A stretch of 64,000 nucleotides of DNA from Enterococcus pallens ATCC BAA-351. Its GTDB lineage: Bacteria; Bacillota; Bacilli; Lactobacillales; Enterococcaceae. Within the stretch, counting starts at the first letter, position 1; every line of letters begins with the position of its first letter. Below, piece after piece: positions 42,702-50,135 of this stretch. A program made the position numbers and the translations under genes. A model generated the notes under the pieces. The model was not told where the DNA came from. It saw only the letters and a list, made by a program, of their open reading frames with translations, and searched no databases. The stretch is taken from assembly GCF_000407485.1 (NCBI RefSeq), contig NZ_ASWD01000001.1:248001-312000 (forward strand), written 5' to 3'.

Positions 42702-43418
42702 TCAATCTAAAATTGAAAAGTCTAATTCAGAAATGTCTTTTTGGAATGCCTTAACCGTGTCCAAAGAGATCTCTTCTGCAGATTTGCCAAGATTTTTCAA
42801 TTTACTAATGATTTGGGGCGGAACAGTAATAATATCACAACCTAGACGATCAGCTTGAACAATATTGTATACTTCTCTTGTGCTAGCCCATAATAGCAAG
42901 CTGCCAGGTTTAGAATCACAAATTGCGCGACTCTCTTTGACAAAAGCATCGGTATCCATTCCTACATCATTCAATCGTCCAACGAAAATGGAAACAATGT
43001 TTGTGGTTCCTACTTTAAAAGCATCCACAGCATTACGTACCTGCTCTGTAGTTGTAATAGCCGTCACGTTTAATTTGATTTCCAACTCAGAAAGTTCTTT
43101 AATTAAAGGAGCCATGCTATTGCCTTTTGTATCAATTATCGGAATTTTTACAAAGACTTGATCGCCTAAATCCTTTAAAATAAGGGCTTCTTTTTTCATT
43201 GTTTCTGCATCATCACCAAAAACTTCAAAGGAAATCGGTACTTTTGGGAACGCTGTCAATACATCCTTGGCAAAACTGAGATAATCGGTTACACCACCGG
43301 CCTTCATTAATGAGGGATTCGTGGTAAATCCATCAACCAGTCCACTAGCATAGCTCTCCTTCATCTTGCTTAAATCCGCGCCGTCTGAATAAATTGAGAT
43401 CTTCCATGGTTTACTCAT
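42702..43418 (-). CDS. Transaldolase / fructose-6-phosphate aldolase family
   Basis: The 238-residue TIM-barrel enzyme has IYSDGADLSKM at the N terminus, TTNPSLMKAGG near 33 and the Schiff-base Lys in VFVKIPI near 90. NVTAITT is near 118 and SIFVGRLND near 146. It belongs to the short TalC/MipB-like group, which either moves dihydroxyacetone between sugar phosphates or cleaves fructose-6-phosphate. It has its own terminator and is separated from the GH13 operon by another, so it is probably monocistronic. It could connect xylulose-5-phosphate from the lyxose operon to hexose phosphates. Confidence 0.88.
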   Translation of the reverse strand: MSKPWKISIYSDGADLSKMKESYASGLVDGFTTNPSLMKAGGVTDYLSFAKDVLTAFPKVPISFEVFGDDAETMKKEALILKDLGDQVFVKIPIIDTKGNSMAPLIKELSELEIKLNVTAITTTEQVRNAVDAFKVGTTNIVSIFVGRLNDVGMDTDAFVKESRAICDSKPGSLLLWASTREVYNIVQADRLGCDIITVPPQIISKLKNLGKSAEEISLDTVKAFQKDISELDFSILD

Positions 43419-43554
43419 GCTGCTCCTCCTTAAAATTTGATTGCTACAAGTGAATTATACGTCGAAGCTATCTGTGAATGCAAACCTTCAATTTAAGGAA
43501 ATACTGTTGGAACTTCCACAGCTTTGTGCCAGCGTTTCAGATTCAAAGCAGCAA

Positions 43555-43594
43555 ATAATAAAGCTGCAGAGCCAAATGTCTGCAGCTTTATTAT
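43555..43594 (-). terminator. Rho-independent terminator of the sigma-54 PTS operon
   Basis: ATAATAAAGCTGCAGA (43555-43570) pairs perfectly with TCTGCAGCTTTATTAT (43579-43594), directly after the GH13 stop codon. Confidence 0.88.
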
Positions 43595-45250
43595 CTACAA
43601 TGCTAAAATGAACGCTTCATAAGGAGCTAATGTTTCCTGCATACTATGACGAGCCTGATTATTTTTAATGATGAAGCTTCCTGTCAATTGCTGCAGTTCA
43701 TCTGGAATTGCTTGCTTTTGATCAGAAAAATTCGCCAAAACATACCACGCAGCTTCACCATAGGTTCGTTTATAAATAAACAGGGCTTGATCTTCCTCAT
43801 ACAAAAGTTCAAACTCGCCTTCTGTTAACAGCTCCTCCGTGTGACGAAGTTCAATCAGTTTTTGATAAAATTTGAAGACTGATTTTTCGCTCGTTTTATC
43901 CGCAGCTACATTGATCGTTGGATAATTTGGATTTACTTTAAACCATGGAGCCGCTTCGCTAAAGCCAGCATTTTGGCTGTTATCCCATTGCATGGGGGTT
44001 CGTGCATTGTCACGAGTAATTTTGTGAACAGCTGCTAGAAATTCTTCTTCTGAAATCGTCTGCTGCTGTTTTACATAAAACTCGTAATTGCCTCGCAGCT
44101 CCACATCCTCGTATTCATCAATCGCAAATTTAGGATTGGTCATGCCAATTTCTTCTCCTTGATAAATAAAGGGTGTCCCCTGCAGACCATGCAAAACAGT
44201 TGCAAATGCAGTAGCACATTCGTAACGATATTCTTCATCATTTCCCCAACGAGAAATTACTCGAGCCCGATCATGATTTTCAAAGTATAAGGCATTCCAG
44301 CCCCGCCCTCGCAATTCCTTTTGCCAAGAGGCTAAAATCTTTTTCAAGGCTGGCAGGTCCATCGGTTTTAATGCCCAACGTCCATTAACATTGCCTTTCA
44401 CTCGATCCACATGCATATGTTCAAAGGTAAAGATCATGTCCAGCTCCTCACGTTGCGGATCCACTAGCAAATGGCCATCGGTTGATTTGGCTGCTGGTGA
44501 TTCTCCGACACTCATCATCGAAAAGGGCTTTAAGACCTCCTGATTCATTTCATGAATAAACTCATGCATTCGCGGACCATTTTGCTGGTTCTCAGTAGTA
44601 AATGGTCTAGGATTGTCTGGAAAATCCCAATCTTTTGAAATCGATGTAACGACATCCATTCGCCAGCCGTCAACCCCTTTAGCCTTCCAAAAGCGCATCA
44701 TATCATAAATATAGGCGCGAACGGTCGGATTTTCCCAATTCAAATCGGGCTGTTCCTTCGCATAGTAATGCAAATAATATTGTTGGCGTGATGTATCCCA
44801 AGACCAGGCTGAACCGCCAAAACTGGAGCCCCAATTATTGGGAGCAGATCCATCTGGCTTCGCATCCTTCCAAATATAAAAATCACTAAAGTAATTGTCC
44901 TTTGATTTGCGACTTTCTTGGAACCAGACACATTGATCTGAAGTATGATTTGCTACGAAATCCATGACAATTTTCAAATTTTCGCGATGAGCTTCTTCGA
45001 TCAGCTGATACATCTCTGCATTGGTGCCAAACATAGGATCAATCGTACGATAGTCTGCAATATCATATCCGTTGTCAATTTGCGGCGATAAATAAATCGG
45101 GCTGATCCATAAGGCATCCACACCTAGTTCCTTTAAGTATGGCAGCTTTTCTCGGATTCCATTGATGTCTCCAATGCCATCATCGTTTGTATCATTGAAG
45201 CTTTTCGGGTAAATCTGATAAAAAACGGCTTTTTTCCACCAGTCGTTCAT
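43595..45250 (-). CDS. GH13 alpha-glucosidase (oligo-1,6-glucosidase-like)
   Basis: The 551-residue cytoplasmic enzyme starts WWKKAVFYQIYPKSF. It has DFVANHTSD near 97, nucleophile Asp in GWRMDVV near 198, acid/base Glu in VGESPA near 250 and the transition-state Asp in FENHDRARV near 326. This is the GH13 subfamily 31 pattern of enzymes that cut alpha-1,6 or related glucosidic bonds, including isomaltose, panose and sucrose-type substrates. It is the last gene of the mannose-PTS operon, one base after the GH36 gene. Together these two enzymes would split an imported alpha-galactoside/alpha-glucoside. Confidence 0.9.
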   Translation of the reverse strand: MNDWWKKAVFYQIYPKSFNDTNDDGIGDINGIREKLPYLKELGVDALWISPIYLSPQIDNGYDIADYRTIDPMFGTNAEMYQLIEEAHRENLKIVMDFVANHTSDQCVWFQESRKSKDNYFSDFYIWKDAKPDGSAPNNWGSSFGGSAWSWDTSRQQYYLHYYAKEQPDLNWENPTVRAYIYDMMRFWKAKGVDGWRMDVVTSISKDWDFPDNPRPFTTENQQNGPRMHEFIHEMNQEVLKPFSMMSVGESPAAKSTDGHLLVDPQREELDMIFTFEHMHVDRVKGNVNGRWALKPMDLPALKKILASWQKELRGRGWNALYFENHDRARVISRWGNDEEYRYECATAFATVLHGLQGTPFIYQGEEIGMTNPKFAIDEYEDVELRGNYEFYVKQQQTISEEEFLAAVHKITRDNARTPMQWDNSQNAGFSEAAPWFKVNPNYPTINVAADKTSEKSVFKFYQKLIELRHTEELLTEGEFELLYEEDQALFIYKRTYGEAAWYVLANFSDQKQAIPDELQQLTGSFIIKNNQARHSMQETLAPYEAFILAL

Positions 45251-47428
45251 TTACGCATCCTCTTCTTTCTTTAAAACCCATTGCTGACTGTAAAAATCTT
45301 CCTTCACAGTATCAATAGCTAAACCAAAGGCCATTAACTCGTCTCCGTATCGTTTTTCACCTGTGGGCAGCTGATACAAAGCCTCCGGTTCTAATCCGAT
45401 CAGTCTTAGCCGCTTGGATGGCGAATTAGGCTTCGCATGAATTTGGACATAAGAAATGACTACCTGTTGTTCATCAATAAACAGCCAAGCCTTGGCATTC
45501 TCCTTGTTAGGTACTGCTAAACGATAAAATTTACCTAATTGCACCGTTGAACGAATGAGTTTAAATTGGTCAATTTGGTCTTTTATTTTTTGTTTTTCTG
45601 CTGAACCAAGTGCTGATAAATCCATTTCATAGCCAAAGTTTCCCTGCATGGCAACCACACCACGGGTATTCAAAGGAGTTACCCGTCCAATTTGGTGATT
45701 TGGTACTTGAGAAACGTGAGCCCCCATAGAGATGGTCGGATAAATCAGACTGGTGCCTTCTTGAATGGCCAAGCGTTCAATCGCATCCGTATCATCGCTT
45801 GTCCAAGTTTGCGGCATGTAATACATCATCCCTGGATCAAAGCGTCCGCCACCGCCAGCACAATTCTCAAAAAGAATCTCTGGAAATTCCTCTGTTACTT
45901 TTGCTAACACACGATATAAACCGAGCATATACCGATGATAAAATTCTTTTTGCTGACTACTGGTCAGAGCATTAGATCCTGCTTCAGTCATGCTGCGATT
46001 CATATCCCATTTTACATAATCAATGTCATAACGCTGAAATAGCTCTGATAAGGTCTCGATCAGGTAATCCTGCACTGCAGGATTGGTTAAATCTAAAACA
46101 AATTGGCCGCGAGAGTAAGATTTCAAACGCCCAGGCACCTCAACACACCAGTCAGAATGCTGACGATACAACTCGCTGTCTTCAGAAATCATTTCCGGTT
46201 CTACCCAAATACCAAAGTCCAAACCGATTTGCTTAATTTGAGCAATAAAATGCTCCAAGCCTTGCGGGAATTTTTGCCGATCCACAAACCAGTCCCCTAA
46301 GGAACTACTCGTGTCATCACGATGACCAAACCAGCCATCATCTAGAACAAACAGCTCTACCCCTAATTCCTTAGAAGACCTGGCTAATTCCAGCAGGGCC
46401 TCTTCTTGTAAATCAAAATAGCAGGCTTCCCAGCTATTCACTAAAATTGGTCGTTCCTGTTGAGCAAATTTCGGCGGCAATAGGTAATTTTGATAGGCTC
46501 GATGATATTTGTGGGTTAATTCCTGCAGTCCGTGCTGACTATAGACTAAAACGGCTTCCGGTGAAACAAAGCTTTTCCCTGGTTGAAGCTGCCAATCGAA
46601 TAGTGAGCTGTTTATGCCAATTTGCATCCGGACTGCATCCTGCATTTCCACATCAACAGTGGCTTCAAAATTTCCACTATAAACTAAATTCATGCTGTAA
46701 ACCGATCCGGCAGTTTCAGTAGCTTCCTTGTCCATTAAAGCAATAAACGGATTGTGTTCATGACTGCTGCTGCCGCGCGTACTTTCCACCCGATAATTTA
46801 GCTGACTTAAAGGGGTTCGTTGAATGTGGGTTTCTCGGGCCCACGAACCGCTTAAGTGCATTAAGTCTAAATCACTAGATGGCAGTTCAACGCAAGCACT
46901 GTTTAGCTGATTGATTTCTACGGCAGTTGTACCAGTATTTTTTAATTCAATATGGCGCGTAATGATATCAGCTTCTAGATAAAGAGTGTAAAACAAAAAC
47001 ATATCCATTTGTTGATACGCATCATGAAGCTTAATAATCAAAGTTTCACAATCATCGCTTTCCCGTAAGCTCGGTAATCCTTCTAAACCTGGTTTGCCTT
47101 TAGTAATCTCGTGAGCAGTATATCGGAAATCACTGATTTGTGTCCCATTTTGAAAGGTTAACTGATACGCCGGCTTGCGCAAATCACTATTACCAAAGGC
47201 CGGATACTCCTGAGGCAGACGTTCTAACTTATATTCCTTAATATGGTCAGTATCGGCAATGTAGCTGGCGCGTTTTATCTCTTTCAATACATAATCGGGG
47301 AGGCGCTTGGCTAAGCGACTCCCCCAATAGAGGTGAAAAAGATGATTTTGTTCGTTTTTTTGCATGAAGTAACTCGTGTGCTTTCCTTGAAGATGAAAAA
47401 TACCCGTTGCTGCATCAAACGTAATCAT
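45251..47428 (-). CDS. Alpha-galactosidase, glycoside hydrolase family 36 (second copy)
   Basis: This 725-residue enzyme has LFVLDDGWFGHR near 364, nucleophile Asp in KWDMNR near 474 and acid/base Asp in SDDTDA near 544. It lacks a signal peptide. It is a diverged paralogue of the GH36 at 16685-18931 but sits in a PTS operon rather than beside a symporter. If the PTS phosphorylates its cargo, this enzyme may have to accept a phosphorylated alpha-galactoside. It immediately precedes the GH13 gene. Confidence 0.93.
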   Translation of the reverse strand: MITFDAATGIFHLQGKHTSYFMQKNEQNHLFHLYWGSRLAKRLPDYVLKEIKRASYIADTDHIKEYKLERLPQEYPAFGNSDLRKPAYQLTFQNGTQISDFRYTAHEITKGKPGLEGLPSLRESDDCETLIIKLHDAYQQMDMFLFYTLYLEADIITRHIELKNTGTTAVEINQLNSACVELPSSDLDLMHLSGSWARETHIQRTPLSQLNYRVESTRGSSSHEHNPFIALMDKEATETAGSVYSMNLVYSGNFEATVDVEMQDAVRMQIGINSSLFDWQLQPGKSFVSPEAVLVYSQHGLQELTHKYHRAYQNYLLPPKFAQQERPILVNSWEACYFDLQEEALLELARSSKELGVELFVLDDGWFGHRDDTSSSLGDWFVDRQKFPQGLEHFIAQIKQIGLDFGIWVEPEMISEDSELYRQHSDWCVEVPGRLKSYSRGQFVLDLTNPAVQDYLIETLSELFQRYDIDYVKWDMNRSMTEAGSNALTSSQQKEFYHRYMLGLYRVLAKVTEEFPEILFENCAGGGGRFDPGMMYYMPQTWTSDDTDAIERLAIQEGTSLIYPTISMGAHVSQVPNHQIGRVTPLNTRGVVAMQGNFGYEMDLSALGSAEKQKIKDQIDQFKLIRSTVQLGKFYRLAVPNKENAKAWLFIDEQQVVISYVQIHAKPNSPSKRLRLIGLEPEALYQLPTGEKRYGDELMAFGLAIDTVKEDFYSQQWVLKKEEDA

Positions 47429-47440
47429 TTCTTCGTCCTC

Positions 47441-48265
47441 CTATGCAATTCCCAATGCGGATAATACGATTCCTAAAACAATAATTCCTAACATCAAGGT
47501 AGTGATACTCACCTTTTTCTTCAATAGATAGTAACAAAGCAGCGTTAATAGCAATGGAACGATGCCGACAAAGATTTGATCCAGCATTTCCTGCAGCTTC
47601 ATGACTGTCTCGCCTTGCATATCAAAGGAAAGTTTGGTTTGAAAGATCACCATCGAGCTAGTCATGGCACCTACCATCATTAAACCTACCATGCTGGCAC
47701 CCTTCGTTAAGATGCCAATTAAACCTTCTGAATAAAGCTTTTCAATATATTTTGATCCAAGAGAGTAGCCTAAGAAAGCACCATAATATCTAGTTAACCA
47801 TTGCGGAATATTAAACATTGCCAAGAATATGATCGGCGCTAACACATTTCCGCTAGTTGCCAGACCAACAGCTAAGCCAGCTGAGATAACGCGCCAAACA
47901 CCCCAAAAGATTGAATCGCCAATCCCAGCCATAGGACCCATCAAACTGGTTTTTACTGCGTTAATGGAAGCTACGTCAAAGCCTTCCTTTTCAGAGTTTT
48001 CCTTTTCCATCGAAGCAGCAATCCCCATAATGAAGGAAACCATTGGAACTGTTGTATTGAAATAAGACATGTGACGAACCAAAGCTTCTTTGCGCTGATC
48101 CTCATCTTTGTAAAAAGCATTGATAAAAGGCATCATGGAGTAGCAAAAACCATTGGCTCCTTGTTTAGCTGGATTTACTGAAACATATAAGGTTTGCGAG
48201 CGCCAAAACATTTGACGGACTAATTTTTTCTCTTCTTTACTTAAATCATTCCCCAATTTACTCAT
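47441..48265 (-). CDS. PTS system EIID component, mannose family
   Basis: The 274-residue protein has the EIID N terminus (LSKEEKKLVRQMFWRSQ, then NPAKQGANGFCYSMMPF). SLMGPMAGIGDSIFWG lies near 123, with hydrophobic segments at the C terminus. EIID occurs only in mannose-family PTS and forms the membrane channel with EIIC. Its start overlaps the EIIC stop by four bases. It is the fourth gene of the IIA-IIB-IIC-IID operon. Confidence 0.94.
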   Translation of the reverse strand: MSKLGNDLSKEEKKLVRQMFWRSQTLYVSVNPAKQGANGFCYSMMPFINAFYKDEDQRKEALVRHMSYFNTTVPMVSFIMGIAASMEKENSEKEGFDVASINAVKTSLMGPMAGIGDSIFWGVWRVISAGLAVGLATSGNVLAPIIFLAMFNIPQWLTRYYGAFLGYSLGSKYIEKLYSEGLIGILTKGASMVGLMMVGAMTSSMVIFQTKLSFDMQGETVMKLQEMLDQIFVGIVPLLLTLLCYYLLKKKVSITTLMLGIIVLGIVLSALGIA

Positions 48266-49068
48266 GCGAAAAAGTCCTCCTCTTCTTGATCAACCCCATC
48301 GGCTGCTTGGACAACAACTGGTTTTGCTTTTTCTAGTTTATTTAACTGGTAATCCCGTTGCGCGATTAAGATTGCAATCACAAAAGCAATTCCGGCTACG
48401 GCGACTAATGGCAATTTTAGATAGGCGACAAAGATAAATCCCAGGAAGAAGAACACGGCAATCTTGTTTTCCCAAAGCATTCTTAACAGCATAGCCATAC
48501 CAACAGCTGGCAATAGATTTCCAGCAATGGATAAACCATTCATGATGACCTCTGGAATCATGTCTAAAGCGGCTTGAACCGCATTGGCACCGAACAGCAT
48601 GGCAAAGAATGGGATTAGCGAATAAGCAAAGAACCAGATGGCCCACACACCAAAGTGTAAATAAGTAAATTGTTTTTGTTTGCCTTCCGCTGCTAAACGG
48701 TCGAATACTGGAGCCATTGAACCACTGAATAAAATATAAATAGCTAGTTTAATTTGTTGACCTAAAATACCAATTGGTAAAGCCAGTGCTATCGCTGCAT
48801 CCACTCCACCACCTAATTTAATCGCAAATCCTGTGGCTAAAGCTGTTGCCAAGCCAGGTTCGGCTGCTGAAGCTCCTCCAATGTTGATAACTCCCATAAA
48901 AATAGTTTCTAGCGCTGCCCCGATCATTAAGCCAGTTTGCAAGTCACCCATTAATAAGCCTAAGAATGGTCCGACAACAATTGGCCGAAACAGTAATGAA
49001 AACCCGATTAATTCATGCCCTCCGACACAAAGGAAGACGACTAATCCTACTAAAAATGCATCCCACAT
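48262..49068 (-). CDS. PTS system EIIC component, mannose family
   Basis: The 268-residue membrane protein is a ManY/AgaC/SorA-type IIC with RPIVVGPFLGLLMGDLQTG near 27 and INIGGASAAEPGLATAL near 62. It pairs with the EIID encoded next. The C-terminal tail ends EEEDFFA, a sequence shared with the EIIA of the same operon. Cargo is probably an alpha-galactoside or alpha-1,6-glucoside, judged by the hydrolases in the operon. Confidence 0.93.
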   Translation of the reverse strand: MWDAFLVGLVVFLCVGGHELIGFSLLFRPIVVGPFLGLLMGDLQTGLMIGAALETIFMGVINIGGASAAEPGLATALATGFAIKLGGGVDAAIALALPIGILGQQIKLAIYILFSGSMAPVFDRLAAEGKQKQFTYLHFGVWAIWFFAYSLIPFFAMLFGANAVQAALDMIPEVIMNGLSIAGNLLPAVGMAMLLRMLWENKIAVFFFLGFIFVAYLKLPLVAVAGIAFVIAILIAQRDYQLNKLEKAKPVVVQAADGVDQEEEDFFA

Positions 49069-49086
49069 GGTGTAACACCCCTTATC

Positions 49087-49578
49087 TTATAATTTTTGAT
49101 CCTTGATAATCGTACTAGCTAATACTTTGTCTTCTGTTGGTACTGCTTGGAAGGCTGTTTCTGGATAAACCTCCACCAGGTCCTTTAATGCGGCAATTTC
49201 AGAATCAGTCAGCATGACATATTTGGTAATTTCTTTTTTCGGTTCGTTAATCATTTTGCCGGCATTCCCGATATTCACATATTCGATTGTTGGAATTTCT
49301 TTGGCAATTTTTAACGCATCTTCTACAGTTTTCACTAAAACCATTAGATTCATAGAACTAGCCTTGGGATTCTTTAACAGAGCGATGGCACCATCGATAT
49401 CCTTCATGATTGATTTAATATTGCTAGGTACGGCCATTTGCAGCGCCATTTTTTGCGTATCATTATTCGCTACCTCGTCATTAGCGATAACTAATCCTTG
49501 AAGCTTCAGCTCTTTTGACCAAACCATGGCAATCTGTCCATGAACCAAACGTTCGTCTACTCGTAATGCTTTAATCAT
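49087..49578 (-). CDS. PTS system EIIB component, mannose/sorbose family
   Basis: This 163-residue stand-alone EIIB has its active His13 in RVDERLVHGQIAMVW. That motif defines the mannose/sorbose IIB family, which uses His rather than Cys. Further landmarks are NDEVANND near 35 and the NIGNAGKM segment near 113. It sits between the EIIA and EIIC genes. Confidence 0.94.
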   Translation of the reverse strand: MIKALRVDERLVHGQIAMVWSKELKLQGLVIANDEVANNDTQKMALQMAVPSNIKSIMKDIDGAIALLKNPKASSMNLMVLVKTVEDALKIAKEIPTIEYVNIGNAGKMINEPKKEITKYVMLTDSEIAALKDLVEVYPETAFQAVPTEDKVLASTIIKDQKL

Positions 49579-49596
49579 AATTTTTCTCTCCTTTAT

Positions 49597-50013
49597 TTAT
49601 GCGAAAAAATCCTCTTCATTTACTGTCTCTTCTACCATTGGTGTTACCAGCTGCATTGCATTTTTGCTTGTTTCTAAATAATGCTTCAAATTCTCTACTG
49701 TCAAGTTTTCTTTATTTAAAACAACTTCTAAAATCACTGGTAAATTGAACCCGGCAATAATTTGAACCTGTCGTCCCTCACTGGCCAATAAAACTTTTTG
49801 ATTCACGCTGCCGCCGAATAAATCCGTAAAAACGACTGCTAATTCATCCGCTCCTAATGAAGCAAAGAATGTGTCTAATTGTTCATCAATTGGCGGCTCA
49901 TCTTCTACATAGGCTGATAAAAACGCGATCTCCTCATTTGGAATGAATAATTCTAACGTGCTTTGCAGGCCTTTAGCGAAATTTCCATGAGTTGCGATTG
50001 CAAACTTTGTCAT
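49597..50013 (-). CDS. PTS system EIIA component, mannose family
   Basis: The 138-residue EIIA has its phospho-His9 in FAIATHGNFAKG, and VVFTDLFGGSVNQK near 80 is typical of ManX-type IIA. It is the first gene of the operon, about 20 bases downstream of the predicted start point of the sigma-54 promoter. Its C terminus ends NEEDFFA, like EIIC. A GGAGGGG ribosome site precedes the ATG. Confidence 0.94.
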   Translation of the reverse strand: MTKFAIATHGNFAKGLQSTLELFIPNEEIAFLSAYVEDEPPIDEQLDTFFASLGADELAVVFTDLFGGSVNQKVLLASEGRQVQIIAGFNLPVILEVVLNKENLTVENLKHYLETSKNAMQLVTPMVEETVNEEDFFA

Positions 50014-50041
50014 CTCGTCCCCTCCTTCTCATCTATAATAT

Positions 50042-50060
50042 AAGCAAATGGCGTGCCAAC
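50042..50060 (-). promoter_or_regulatory. Sigma-54 (-24/-12) promoter of the mannose-family PTS operon
   Basis: On the minus strand TGGCAC (50058-50053), five bases, then TTGCTT give the -24/-12 elements with exact spacing. The EIIA start codon lies about 30 bases downstream. The neighbouring gene encodes a LevR-type activator with a GAFTGA motif, which is the partner such promoters require. Confidence 0.88.
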
Positions 50061-50088
50061 TATTTCTAACTTGTTCTATCAGGGGTTA

Positions 50089-50126
50089 TTAAGCACAAAA
50101 AAATAGTGCTTAACAAACTAAGCACT
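50089..50126 (-). promoter_or_regulatory. Terminator of the activator gene combined with candidate UAS
   Basis: Three alternating copies of TAAGCAC/GTGCTTA lie at 50090-50096, 50106-50112 and 50119-50125. The last two form a hairpin followed on the minus strand by seven T residues, a terminator for the levR-type gene. The first two form a dyad about 30-55 bases upstream of the -24 element, where an activator site would sit. Confidence 0.6.
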
Positions 50127-50135
50127 AATTTAAGC

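Noticed and set aside
42503-42754. 83-codon plus-strand frame (MAAKDCKERNDEYTF...)
   Set aside because: It runs through a strong terminator and into the antisense of the transaldolase gene, and no ribosome site precedes it.
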